From: a virus
IMG/VR virus record: IMGVR_UViG_3300005399_000006
Coordinates: 1 to 24,608 of that record
DNA length: 24,608 bases
Direction: 5' to 3' (one strand)
This document shows positions 1 to 5,072 of the stretch, piece after piece. The number at the start of each line of letters is the position of its first letter. The first letter of the stretch is position 1. A program made the position numbers and the translations under genes. The notes below the pieces were generated by a model that worked only from the letters and a program-made list of their open reading frames with translations, was not told the origin of the DNA and did no database searches.

Positions 1-473
1 AGTGAACCAATAGCTTTGCGAACCATTGCAAGCCAAGCTTCAGCTTGTGAGTCTGAACTAGCGTGAACAATGACTAGATTGCTTTCAGGGATGATTGTGC
101 CGTAAGTGCTTTTGCGGTTGGTGAAAGCTTGTGGCAGCAACTTGGTAGTAATTTCTTGCTTTATATCAGCCTTTGCTTTTTTACCAACCGGTGCGCCTGT
201 TTCCATTTCGATGCGCTCAACCATTTCTTCAAGCTCTTGATTGATTACGCTACTTGGTAAAAGCTTTTCTTCTTTCTGAATACGGATTGTGAACATGCCT
301 TGTGTGGCGTGTGCGAATAAACCACCTATGCAGCGAGCAAAGCCCATTGTTGCTAAGTCGTGTGCGCCACAATGGCGAAACTCATGCTCACCTAAAGCCT
401 TTTCAAGCATTTCACTGGTCAGCGCTAGGGGCTGTGTAATTGTGTAAATCTTTGCGTTTTTAAAAATCATCAT
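1..473 (-). CDS. rdgC: RdgC, recombination-associated protein (partial, C-terminus outside window)
   Basis: About 157 N-terminal residues are visible; the gene continues past the left edge. The N-terminus (MMIFKNAKIYTI), the HDLATMGF segment, the EEKLLPSSVINQ segment and the KLLPQAFTNRKSTYG segment line up with the E. coli RdgC N-terminal half, as recalled from the family. RdgC (about 300 aa in E. coli) is a ring-shaped DNA-binding protein that limits RecA filament activity. Two adjacent ATG codons are possible starts (473 and 470). The AGGA at 477-480 is only 3 nt from the first and 6 nt from the second, so the second may be used. The Shine-Dalgarno overlaps the ssb stop codon, so the two genes are probably translationally coupled. 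Identity is confident; its phage role (protecting or steering phage recombination) is inference. Confidence 0.88.
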   Translation of the reverse strand, partial: MMIFKNAKIYTITQPLALTSEMLEKALGEHEFRHCGAHDLATMGFARCIGGLFAHATQGMFTIRIQKEEKLLPSSVINQELEEMVERIEMETGAPVGKKAKADIKQEITTKLLPQAFTNRKSTYGTIIPESNLVIVHASSDSQAEAWLAMVRKAIGS

Positions 474-479
474 CGTTCC

Positions 480-1088
480 TTAACAAGCTAAGTGCATTGC
501 GCGGTGCTGCATGAATAACCGGGCAAAAGGTATATCATCATCAAAATCAAAGTCGGGCTCTGCCATTGGTGGTGTTTTACCGCCTTGATTCATCCCATTC
601 TGGGGCGAACCCGCGTTCCCGCGTCCGTTATTTTGTTGGTTTCCACTGTTGGCCCCGCGTGATCCGCTAGACTGTCTAGCATTATTCCCAGCCGATCCGC
701 TTCCGTTATTGCCCATTGGCTGAAAGCCTTGCCCGTTCTGCGCACCCCCTTGACGCCCACCAAGCATTTGCATCTGATCAACAATAATCTCGGTGGTGTA
801 TTGGTCGTTGCCTTGCTGGTCTTGCCATTTACGCGTTTGAAGTTTGCCCTCTACATAAATCTGAGAACCTTTCTTCAAATACTCGCCAGCAATTTCCGCT
901 AAGCGGCGATACATGACTAAGCGGTGCCATTCAGTGCGTTCTTGCACTTGGCCTTGTTGGTCTTTCCAGCTTTCGCTGGTGGCCAGTGATAAATTAGCCA
1001 CGGCATTCCCGTTGGGCATGTAACGAACTTCGGGGTCGTTACCCAAGTTGCCCACTAGAATTACCTTGTTTACGCCTTTTGTTGCCAT
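480..1088 (-). CDS. ssb: Single-stranded DNA-binding protein with extended C-terminus
   Basis: A 202-aa SSB. Residues 1-110 form the OB fold ([17 protein letters not shown], then [20 protein letters not shown]). Residues 112-170 are a Gly/Gln/Asn-rich linker, and the acidic tip [10 protein letters not shown] ends at residue 188. It coats single-stranded DNA during replication and recombination and recruits partners through the acidic tip. Oddity: in cellular SSBs the tip is the extreme C-terminus, but here 14 further residues ([14 protein letters not shown]) follow before the stop. The gene sits 2 nt after the preceding small gene and just before rdgC in a leftward early operon. An AAGG lies upstream of the ATG at 1088. 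Function is certain; the meaning of the extension is open. Confidence 0.95.
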   Translation of the reverse strand: MATKGVNKVILVGNLGNDPEVRYMPNGNAVANLSLATSESWKDQQGQVQERTEWHRLVMYRRLAEIAGEYLKKGSQIYVEGKLQTRKWQDQQGNDQYTTEIIVDQMQMLGGRQGGAQNGQGFQPMGNNGSGSAGNNARQSSGSRGANSGNQQNNGRGNAGSPQNGMNQGGKTPPMAEPDFDFDDDIPFARLFMQHRAMHLAC

Positions 1089-1090
1089 TG

Positions 1091-1237
1091 TTAAGCCTTT
1101 ACTGAGTTATTCACGCCAGAAGCGCGGGTAAGAGTCCATCCACCTGGTACCGCAGTAACCATTAGGTTGAACCAAGGAAATTGATTTGCTGAGTTGCAAA
1201 AAGATTGTGCGTGTTTACGCTTTTTGAATACGATCAT
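1091..1237 (-). CDS. Small hypothetical protein, 48 aa
   Basis: This short frame encodes 48 residues beginning [13 protein letters not shown] and ending VNNSVKA. It is supported by context: an AGGAG lies 7 nt upstream of its ATG, the start overlaps the stop of the upstream gene (ATGA), and it ends 2 nt before the ssb start, so it fills the gap in the leftward operon exactly. The N-terminus is basic (KKRKH) and the middle is aromatic (FPWFNL). I recognise no family. Its position next to ssb suggests a co-expressed early protein, without further indication of function. Confidence 0.6.
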   Translation of the reverse strand: MIVFKKRKHAQSFCNSANQFPWFNLMVTAVPGGWTLTRASGVNNSVKA

Positions 1238-1653
1238 GCTGCTACTCCTTTAATGGCTGCTTCGCGTGCTGCTTCTACACGGTCGAATATCGCTGCATAA
1301 TCTTTTGATGGGTCGTATTTCTCCCAGCCCATCTTCGGCTTTTTGGTGGTGTTGTTGATAACCAAACCGCCCGAATTGTTTAACTGAGGCGCGTTGATGC
1401 GTATTTCTAACGAACGGCTCTCTGTCGTTTTTTTTGTGAGGTCAATCAGTTGCTGCGCGAACTCAGGTGCATCTAAAGGTTTACCAATTACAACAGGCTT
1501 CATCTTTTTAAATGCTTCTACTGCTTCCTCTTGGATGAACTGTTCAGCTTCTGCAGGTGACATTTCCATGCGCTTTTTGAAAGGCAGATTCTTAAACTTC
1601 TTTTCTGCAGCAGCTTTAGCTGTTTCTTTTGTTACGCCGTAAACCCTAAACAT
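1234..1653 (-). CDS. Hypothetical early protein, 139 aa
   Basis: The start is the ATG at 1653 (MFRVYGVTK), chosen because an AGGAGG lies 7 nt upstream; an in-frame TTG at 1659 is too close to it. The start shares bases with the stop of the preceding gene (TAATG), and the end overlaps the next small gene by ATGA, so translation is coupled on both sides. The N-terminal half is Lys/Glu/Ala-rich and probably helical (KETAKAAAEKKFKNLPFKK; AEAEQFIQEEAVEAFKKMK). The C-terminal part contains GGLVINNTTKKPKMGWEKYDP. No family is recognised. Its place in the operon with ssb and rdgC suggests early DNA metabolism or host modification, by position only. Confidence 0.75.
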   Translation of the reverse strand: MFRVYGVTKETAKAAAEKKFKNLPFKKRMEMSPAEAEQFIQEEAVEAFKKMKPVVIGKPLDAPEFAQQLIDLTKKTTESRSLEIRINAPQLNNSGGLVINNTTKKPKMGWEKYDPSKDYAAIFDRVEAAREAAIKGVAA

Positions 1654-1925
1654 TAGCAAGCCTCCTTTAGCTGGTTGCTTTGGCTGATAATCTCAGCGCG
1701 AACAGGAACGCCTGCGTCAGCTGCTGCGTCAAAGAATGGTGTAACAGCATTGCGTTGAATGTGCAGAGTCTCTACGCGCTGCATGCCGTTCAATAGAATT
1801 GCGTCCTGCGATGGCTTACCATCAACAGTTTCAATTTTGGTAAATCGTGGGCCACCCTCTACACCTGAATCATTCCAAATCAGGTAGAACATGCCTGGTT
1901 GATTTGTTGCCGGTCTTATTTCCAT
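1653..1925 (-). CDS. Hypothetical protein, 90 aa
   Basis: A 90-aa frame starting at the ATG at 1925 (MEIRPATNQPGMFYLIWND), with AGGA 8-9 nt upstream. It ends in a TAATG junction with the next gene. The sequence looks like a compact globular protein with beta-rich features (FYLIWNDSG, RFTKIETVDG) and no signal peptide or membrane segment. I recognise no family. It belongs to the leftward early operon. Confidence 0.75.
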   Translation of the reverse strand: MEIRPATNQPGMFYLIWNDSGVEGGPRFTKIETVDGKPSQDAILLNGMQRVETLHIQRNAVTPFFDAAADAGVPVRAEIISQSNQLKEAC

Positions 1926-1986
1926 GGGTTATTATCCTCATGCTGTTGGCTGCTATGTCCGTCCAAAACTCAGTAGCCAGTGGTTT

Positions 1987-2004
1987 GTGCCCCTTCGGGG
2001 GCGC
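1987..2004. other. UUCG-type hairpin in the leftward operon
   Basis: A perfect inverted repeat, GCCCC-TTCG-GGGGC at 1989-2002, is extended by one wobble and one G:C pair to 1987-2004. It lies in the roughly 80-base gap between the 30-aa membrane peptide and the 90-aa protein. No T tract follows on either strand, so it is not a convincing terminator. It may be an RNA-processing or stability hairpin between genes of the leftward transcript. Confidence 0.5.
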
Positions 2005-2007
2005 TAG

Positions 2008-2100
2008 TTACTTCCAATCAATCCCATTCACCGACTTCGCAACACAAAAGCATGCGTAGCAGTAGCCAATGAAAAGGGTGGTTAAAGTTGCAAATATCAC
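2008..2100 (-). CDS. Tiny hydrophobic peptide, 30 aa
   Basis: This is a 30-residue frame starting with GTG at 2100, overlapping the stop of the upstream 31-aa peptide (GTGA), with AGGA about 10 nt upstream. The peptide is MIFATLTTLFIGYCYACFCVAKS followed by VNGIDWK when read as two pieces: one hydrophobic, Cys-rich segment and a short polar tail, as expected for a single-pass membrane peptide. A longer version starting further upstream would overlap two well supported genes and is less likely. Function unknown. Confidence 0.45.
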   Translation of the reverse strand: MIFATLTTLFIGYCYACFCVAKSVNGIDWK

Positions 2101-2192
2101 TTGTCTGTTCCTGGCATTGCTAAGACACGCACAAAGAACGCGAAAATAAACATGAATGCAAACAGGAATAGAGCGGTTACGAAGGTAATCAT
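2097..2192 (-). CDS. Tiny membrane peptide, 31 aa
   Basis: This 31-residue frame starts at the ATG at 2192, which overlaps the TGA of the upstream gene (ATGA). Residues 2-25 are almost entirely hydrophobic and aromatic (ITFVTALFLFAFMFIFAFF), followed by a short tail (RVLAMPGTDK), so it is predicted to be a single transmembrane segment. Coupling to both neighbours supports its being expressed. Small membrane peptides are common in early phage operons. No family is recognised. Confidence 0.5.
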   Translation of the reverse strand: MITFVTALFLFAFMFIFAFFVRVLAMPGTDK

Positions 2193-2473
2193 GCTGCCAA
2201 GTCCTTTTCGTAAGGTAAGAAATCCGAAAGTTCGAACCCGTCAGGCGCACGGTTAAAAGTGGTAAGCGCTTTGTTTACAACGCCCTTAACTTCAGAGGGC
2301 AGGGTTACAGGAATATCTGAATGTTCATCTAAGCGCACTGTGACAGCCTGTGGCTTAGTTTCACCAGCAGATGGTGACCAAGTGAATGACTTCCCATACA
2401 TCACTTTGGTAACTATTTTTGAGACTATTTGAGACTTCTGAAAGCTCATCAAGTCGTTGAATGTTGAGGACAT
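2189..2473 (-). CDS. Hypothetical first protein of the leftward operon, 94 aa
   Basis: The start is taken at the ATG at 2473 (MSSTFNDLMSFQKSQ), because AAGGAG lies about 9 nt upstream and the more upstream in-frame start (2575) would read through the promoter region. The protein is 94 aa, acidic at the C-terminus (ELSDFLPYEKDLAA), with a predicted helical N-terminus (FQKSQIVSKIVTKVMYGK) and a central strand-rich part (AVTVRLDEHSDIPVTL). It ends in an ATGA overlap with the next peptide gene. No family is recognised. As first gene after the candidate leftward promoter it should be expressed earliest. Confidence 0.72.
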   Translation of the reverse strand: MSSTFNDLMSFQKSQIVSKIVTKVMYGKSFTWSPSAGETKPQAVTVRLDEHSDIPVTLPSEVKGVVNKALTTFNRAPDGFELSDFLPYEKDLAA

Positions 2474-2612
2474 GGTTTTTATCTCCTTACATATACCAAG
2501 GTTTTTGCATTTGCTTTTGTTTATACTTTGGTTTAATTTCAAGCGTTGGCCTTTTGGCCGATACAACCATGACAACCAAAATGTATAACAAGTAAATACA
2601 AGTATATTGTGT

Positions 2613-2640
2613 AATTTAATACAAATAGACTTGTTGTCAA
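2613..2640 (-). promoter_or_regulatory. Candidate leftward early promoter (PL-like)
   Basis: On the minus strand a perfect -35 TTGACA (2640-2635) is followed after 16 nt by TAAATT (2618-2613; four of six matches). It points at the leftward operon whose first gene starts at 2473. The palindrome at 2621-2634 fills the spacer, so a bound repressor would block this promoter. Prediction by eye only. Confidence 0.55.
2621..2634. promoter_or_regulatory. Repressor-type operator, left (OL-like)
   Basis: The 14-bp sequence ACAAATAGACTTGT fits the pattern ACAARYNNRYTTGT. The same pattern is shared exactly by the two palindromes between the repressor and cro genes (4305-4318 and 4329-4342). It lies between the -35 and -10 of the leftward promoter. 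A second overlapping inverted repeat, ACTTG-TTGT-CAAGT, spans 2629-2642. Shared operators at both early promoters are the lambda-like arrangement. Confidence 0.6.
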
Positions 2641-2653
2641 GTTATTTGTTGGT

Positions 2654-2665
2654 ATACTTGAGTAT
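2654..2665. promoter_or_regulatory. Palindrome over a rightward TATACT box
   Basis: ATACT-TG-AGTAT is a perfect 12-bp inverted repeat. It overlaps TATACT (2653-2658), a good -10 for a rightward promoter with a weak -35 (TTGTTG at 2631-2636, 16-nt spacer). It may be a second promoter or operator in this divergent control region. Confidence 0.3.
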
Positions 2666-2691
2666 GTAAGAAGAGCTAATTAACTTTCATG

Positions 2692-2720
2692 TTGTTTGAT
2701 ACAAGTATTAGGGTTATATT
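2692..2720 (+). promoter_or_regulatory. Candidate rightward promoter for the membrane-gene module
   Basis: TTGTTT (2692-2697), a 17-nt spacer and TATATT (2715-2720) lie 46 nt upstream of the start at 2766. No ACAARYNNRYTTGT operator overlaps it, so it could stay active in a lysogen. The -35 is imperfect; this is a by-eye prediction. Confidence 0.4.
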
Positions 2721-2765
2721 TGTACTGTACGTATTTACAGTTATTCCCTAAACTAAGGATTAAAC

Positions 2766-2972
2766 ATGAAGAAATTGAAGTTGAAGCTAGCTCTGCTTAT
2801 GGCGGCTTGTCTTTGTATGGTTGGCTTCGCTAGCGCGGAAGATAAAAAAGACAAGGAAGACGAAATCAAACTGGTGTGTGCTATTTACCCTCCATACTGT
2901 GGCGTAACAACTCAGGGAGGTAACGGCGGCGGTACTAGACCACCTCCACCGCCACCACCAGTAGAGCAATAA
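2766..2972 (+). CDS. Small secreted proline-rich protein, 68 aa
   Basis: Residues 1-24 form a clear Sec signal peptide: basic MKKLKLK, a hydrophobic core (LALLMAACLCMVGF) and an ASA cleavage motif before EDKK. The mature peptide of about 44 residues has a charged stretch (EDKKDKEDEIK), two cysteines in CAIYPPYC that could form a disulfide, a Gly-rich spacer, and seven consecutive prolines near the end (RPPPPPPPVEQ). AAGGA lies 7 nt upstream of the ATG. A lipoprotein is less likely because the residue at -3 of the candidate lipobox Cys is Met. It is the first of three co-directional envelope-associated genes. Function unknown; superinfection exclusion or lysogenic conversion is inference from the location next to the repressor. 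Confidence 0.75.
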   Translation: MKKLKLKLALLMAACLCMVGFASAEDKKDKEDEIKLVCAIYPPYCGVTTQGGNGGGTRPPPPPPPVEQ

Positions 2973-2984
2973 CATGGAAATGAA

Positions 2985-3515
2985 ATGCATGAAATAAGCG
3001 ATATAAGCATTGTTAAAGGCTTTATAGAAATGTATTCGCTGGCGCTCACCGCGCTGGCGTTTATTGTTTACACCTTAATGACTAAGCGGGTTACTTCATT
3101 TAACCTGGTATTAATAGCTACAATTCTCCTCCACATAATTCACTCATACATAACCCGAAGCTTGATTCCTTTATTTGGAATTGAGGAATATGCAAATGTC
3201 GTAGGTTATTTATGGTATCTATCCTTCGGCATTACTGATGTGCTTCTTATCTTCGTGTGCGTTCGGCTTGTTGAACGTTACGAGCTGGCTAAAGATAGGG
3301 CAAGCTACTTGATATTGCTGACTTATGGGTTTATGGCCTCGTTGCAGTTTATTGACTTGTCTCTCACGAGGTTGGGGTATAACTGGTTTGCTGAGTTCTA
3401 TTCAAATGGGATTATGTTCAGCAACATATTAGTTACCGTAATTCCTTGTGTGATGGCTATCAGAGTTGTTTTGGTTCGGCTTGGTGCAGTAATAATACCT
3501 GTTAGGGAGGGGTGA
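2985..3515 (+). CDS. Polytopic membrane protein, 176 aa
   Basis: A 176-aa protein with about five predicted membrane spans (roughly residues 17-33, 40-57, 73-94, 106-126 and 142-165), separated by short charged loops (LVERYELAKDRAS). GGAA about 7 nt upstream of the ATG at 2985 is a weak ribosome site. The start lies 12 nt after the secreted-peptide gene, and the end overlaps the next ribosome-binding region, so the three genes look like one transcript. I recognise no family. In this position (between the early-left operon and the repressor) temperate phages often carry exclusion or host-modifying genes, but the sequence gives no direct evidence for such a role. Confidence 0.78.
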   Translation: MHEISDISIVKGFIEMYSLALTALAFIVYTLMTKRVTSFNLVLIATILLHIIHSYITRSLIPLFGIEEYANVVGYLWYLSFGITDVLLIFVCVRLVERYELAKDRASYLILLTYGFMASLQFIDLSLTRLGYNWFAEFYSNGIMFSNILVTVIPCVMAIRVVLVRLGAVIIPVREG

Positions 3516-3517
3516 TC

Positions 3518-3823
3518 ATGTTTAGTATTATCTTTGAAGTTTCTACGACTGTTTTTGCAGTGATTGTCTTTGGTTGGGCTATTATTCAGCACTGTAAATC
3601 GCCTAGAATCCGTCTTCCTCAATTAAGCGAGGAAAGTAACGTTGTCTCTATACATACAGGCAAGCAATCAAGGCTAGAAAAGAACCTACAAGAGTTTATC
3701 GACGCTGAGAACGCGCTAGCGTGTAATGAGCACGAGAAGTATATGGCGCTGCGGATGCAGGCACTAGAAAACGCTAAGAGAAATCTTAGCTATAGGAATG
3801 TGGCAGTGAAGAGGGTGAGCTGA
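3518..3823 (+). CDS. Single-pass membrane protein with cytoplasmic helical tail, 101 aa
   Basis: The start is the ATG at 3518, with GGGAGGGG ideally placed 7 nt upstream; the in-frame GTG at 3512 is too close to it. Residues 2-24 are one hydrophobic segment (FSIIFEVSTTVFAVIVFGWAI), followed by a basic, probably cytoplasmic region and a helical C-terminal half rich in Glu, Ala and Asn (QEFIDAENALACNEHEKY). It starts right after the polytopic membrane gene. The gene converges with the repressor with only 9 nt between stop codons. No family recognised. Confidence 0.72.
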   Translation: MFSIIFEVSTTVFAVIVFGWAIIQHCKSPRIRLPQLSEESNVVSIHTGKQSRLEKNLQEFIDAENALACNEHEKYMALRMQALENAKRNLSYRNVAVKRVS

Positions 3824-3836
3824 GCTTTAAGCTCAC
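3815..3836. other. Hairpin at the convergent gene junction
   Basis: TGAGCT-TTA-AGCTCA (3821-3835), overlapping GTGAGCT/AGCTCAC (3815-3836), sits exactly where the rightward membrane genes meet the leftward repressor. It is symmetric, so it could slow transcription from both sides, but no clear T tract follows on either strand. A weak bidirectional terminator is only a possibility. Confidence 0.3.
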
Positions 3837-4279
3837 GCCTTCTTCTTTAAAGACTGAGCTGCGAGAGAAGCCGTTACATAATCACCTGTAACCTTACCTC
3901 GCATCGAAATTTTAAAGGCGCTCTTCAGTAGATCGAAATCCACACCGCTAACATCATCGCCGCGCTGCAAGCTTAATGCTTTGAAGCTGGTAATTGCTTG
4001 ATCGAAAGCTTCTTCACTTACCCTTATGTAATACTCTTCACCCTTGTCACCAGATTTAGGCTGCGCGTTTTTCTCGCCTTTCATTATCCATTCATAGGGA
4101 ACGTTTAACGCTTCACTTATAGGCAAGTAATAACGGCTTTGAGGGCTCTTGGTTTCTATGTTCGTTATTGTTTGCTGAGTGGTTCCGATCATATCGGCTA
4201 AATCTTTCTGAGAAAGATTCTTCTCCCTTCGGAGTTCAGCAACTCTTCTTCCTGGCGTTGACAAAATAAACAATCTCAT
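3833..4279 (-). CDS. XRE-family phage repressor (CI-like, no peptidase domain)
   Basis: A 148-aa protein whose residues 10-65 form an XRE/Cro-CI helix-turn-helix (RRVAELRREKNLSQKDLAD, then TTQQTITNIETKSP and YEWIMKGE). It is followed by a roughly 80-residue C-terminal region (YYIRVSEEAFDQAITSFKAL ... SMRGKVTGDYVTASLAAQ) that I do not recognise. It is divergent from the Cro-like gene across two operators, the classic lysogeny switch layout. It lacks an S24/LexA-type autocleavage domain, so induction by RecA-stimulated self-cleavage is not expected; how it is relieved is not visible. The Shine-Dalgarno is poor (AGGGAA about 12 nt upstream of ATG 4279), fitting low-level expression. Confidence 0.85.
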   Translation of the reverse strand: MRLFILSTPGRRVAELRREKNLSQKDLADMIGTTQQTITNIETKSPQSRYYLPISEALNVPYEWIMKGEKNAQPKSGDKGEEYYIRVSEEAFDQAITSFKALSLQRGDDVSGVDFDLLKSAFKISMRGKVTGDYVTASLAAQSLKKKA

Positions 4280-4304
4280 TGTTGTTGTGTTCCCTATGAA
4301 TTTA

Positions 4305-4318
4305 ACAAATACATTTGT
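4305..4318. promoter_or_regulatory. Operator 1 of the repressor/cro region
   Basis: ACAAAT-AC-ATTTGT is a perfect palindrome with 6-bp arms and a 2-bp centre, 25 bp upstream of the repressor start. It fits ACAARYNNRYTTGT, the pattern shared with the operator at 4329-4342 and the one in the leftward promoter. Confidence 0.65.
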
Positions 4319-4327
4319 AGTTTAGCA

Positions 4328-4343
4328 AACAAGCTTGCTTGTT
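4328..4343. promoter_or_regulatory. Operator 2 of the repressor/cro region
   Basis: AACAAGC-TT-GCTTGTT is a perfect palindrome with 7-bp arms. Its centre is 24 bp from that of operator 1, about two helical turns plus 3 bp. It overlaps the candidate -35 (TTGTTG, 4339-4344) of the rightward promoter, so a bound repressor should block cro transcription. Confidence 0.68.
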
Positions 4344-4368
4344 GTCCAAAAAACAACTAAAGTATGTA
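4339..4368 (+). promoter_or_regulatory. Candidate rightward early promoter (PR-like)
   Basis: TTGTTG (4339-4344), an 18-nt spacer and TATGTA (4363-4368) precede the Cro-like start at 4401 by about 30 nt. The -35 lies inside operator 2. Matches to consensus are moderate. Confidence 0.4.
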
Positions 4369-4400
4369 AAAACAAGTAAGCACAACTACGGAATTTGTTA

Positions 4401-4676
4401 ATGAGCGCGCTAAAAAAAGCAATAGAAATAGTATCTGGCGGTAACCAGACACACTTTGCAGCAAAGGTAAGTGCAGAGGTTGAGAAGGTAAACCAGTCAG
4501 CGTTGCTTAAAAAGCCAATCCCAAAACTTAGCCAGCAGCTGGTTCACTACTATCTGAAAAATGATGTTGAGTGTGCCGCTCACTTTGTGCCGATTATTTC
4601 TAATTTAACCAAGGGTGAGGTATCGCCTCATGAGCTTCGCCCAGACATCTACCAAGTACAGGAGCGAGCAGCATGA
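4401..4676 (+). CDS. Cro/YdaS-like DNA-binding regulator, 91 aa
   Basis: The start is the ATG at 4401 (MSALKKAIEIVSGGNQTHF); an in-frame TTG lies two codons earlier. It has the YdaS/Cro-like plan: an N-terminal helix (ALKKAIEIVSG), a recognition region (QTHFAAKVS ... KLSQQLVHYYLKND), and the family's typical ending, GEVSPHELRPDIYQ, close to the VTRHELRPDIF-type ending of these proteins. It is divergent from the repressor and should act as the early regulator that turns the lysogeny promoter down. The stop overlaps the next small gene (ATGA). Family assignment rests on recalled motifs. Confidence 0.8.
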   Translation: MSALKKAIEIVSGGNQTHFAAKVSAEVEKVNQSALLKKPIPKLSQQLVHYYLKNDVECAAHFVPIISNLTKGEVSPHELRPDIYQVQERAA

Positions 4677-4750
4677 GCAAAGTAATCACATTCCCAAGCC
4701 GTAAAGCAGCACCTAAGCCTGATCACGAACCTATGAGAAGGGCAGCATAA
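4673..4750 (+). CDS. Tiny hypothetical peptide, 25 aa
   Basis: ATG at 4673 overlaps the cro stop (ATGA), and its TAA shares a base with the next start (TAATG at 4748-4752). The peptide is basic (MSKVITFPSRKAAPKPDHEP, then MRRAA). Coupling at both ends is the only evidence that it is translated. It resembles short coupling peptides of early phage operons; function unknown. Confidence 0.45.
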   Translation: MSKVITFPSRKAAPKPDHEPMRRAA

Positions 4751-4914
4751 TGCGCTCGCCTTTCTGCTGGTGGTGTAAGCGTAACTGGGCTGAGTTTAAG
4801 CATAAGTTTGCGACTGATGTTCAGTTTCGTATAGCGGCTATCGTCGTTCCAGCGCTGTTAGGCCTAATGGCTTACCTAGCAAGCAACAGTTATTTACTTC
4901 ACAAATTCCTGTGA
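4750..4914 (+). CDS. Small membrane protein, 54 aa
   Basis: A 54-aa frame starts at the ATG at 4750, overlapping the preceding stop. It begins with a Cys/Trp-rich segment (MRSPFCWWCKRNWAEF). One predicted membrane span follows (RIAAIVVPALLGLMAYLA) and a short tail (SNSYLLHKFL). It is the last gene before the terminator at 4921. No family is recognised. Confidence 0.5.
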   Translation: MRSPFCWWCKRNWAEFKHKFATDVQFRIAAIVVPALLGLMAYLASNSYLLHKFL

Positions 4915-4920
4915 CTTTTT

Positions 4921-4946
4921 GGATACGCAGTTTGTATCCGTTTTTT
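4921..4946 (+). terminator. Intrinsic terminator after the cro operon
   Basis: GGATAC (4921-4926) and GTATCC (4934-4939) form a 6-bp stem with a 7-nt loop, followed by G and six T (4941-4946). It begins 7 nt after the stop of the last small gene. Like lambda tR1, it would limit rightward early transcription unless polymerase is modified. Confidence 0.7.
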
Positions 4947-5047
4947 ATTAGCGTTTTTGCCCTGTGCCGAGGTGATAAAACGATGTTGACTTTGAATTAG
5001 TCACGCGTAAAGGCCGCTTGAGGAAGTTATCAGGATAAAACGCTAAT
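4947..5047 (+). ncRNA. ~100-nt structured RNA element upstream of the gp49-like gene
   Basis: An 11-bp perfect closing helix pairs ATTAGCGTTTT (4947-4957) with AAAACGCTAAT (5037-5047). Nested inside are TGATAA (4973-4978) with TTATCA (5027-5032), and a hairpin TGACT-ttgaatt-AGTCA (4987-5003). The element begins at the end of the terminator's T tract and stops 26 nt before the next start codon, so it could be a leader, an antitermination RNA or a separate small RNA. No known family is recognised. Confidence 0.5.
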
Positions 5048-5072
5048 CAAAAATCAACCCAAAGGAAAGAAG

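Noticed and set aside
1987-2004. UUCG hairpin as a transcription terminator
   Set aside because: No T tract on either strand; probably only a structural hairpin in the leftward transcript.
2189-2575. Longer start (2575) for the first leftward gene
   Set aside because: It has no ribosome site; the ATG at 2473 has AAGGAG at good spacing.
2766-2840. Lipoprotein signal in the 68-aa secreted peptide
   Set aside because: The Cys in LLMAAC has Met at -3, a poor lipobox, while the ASA motif gives a good ordinary cleavage site.
2787-2990. Leftward 67-aa Trp-rich frame
   Set aside because: It is the shadow of the proline run (CCA/CCG read as TGG/CGG) opposite the signal-peptide gene.
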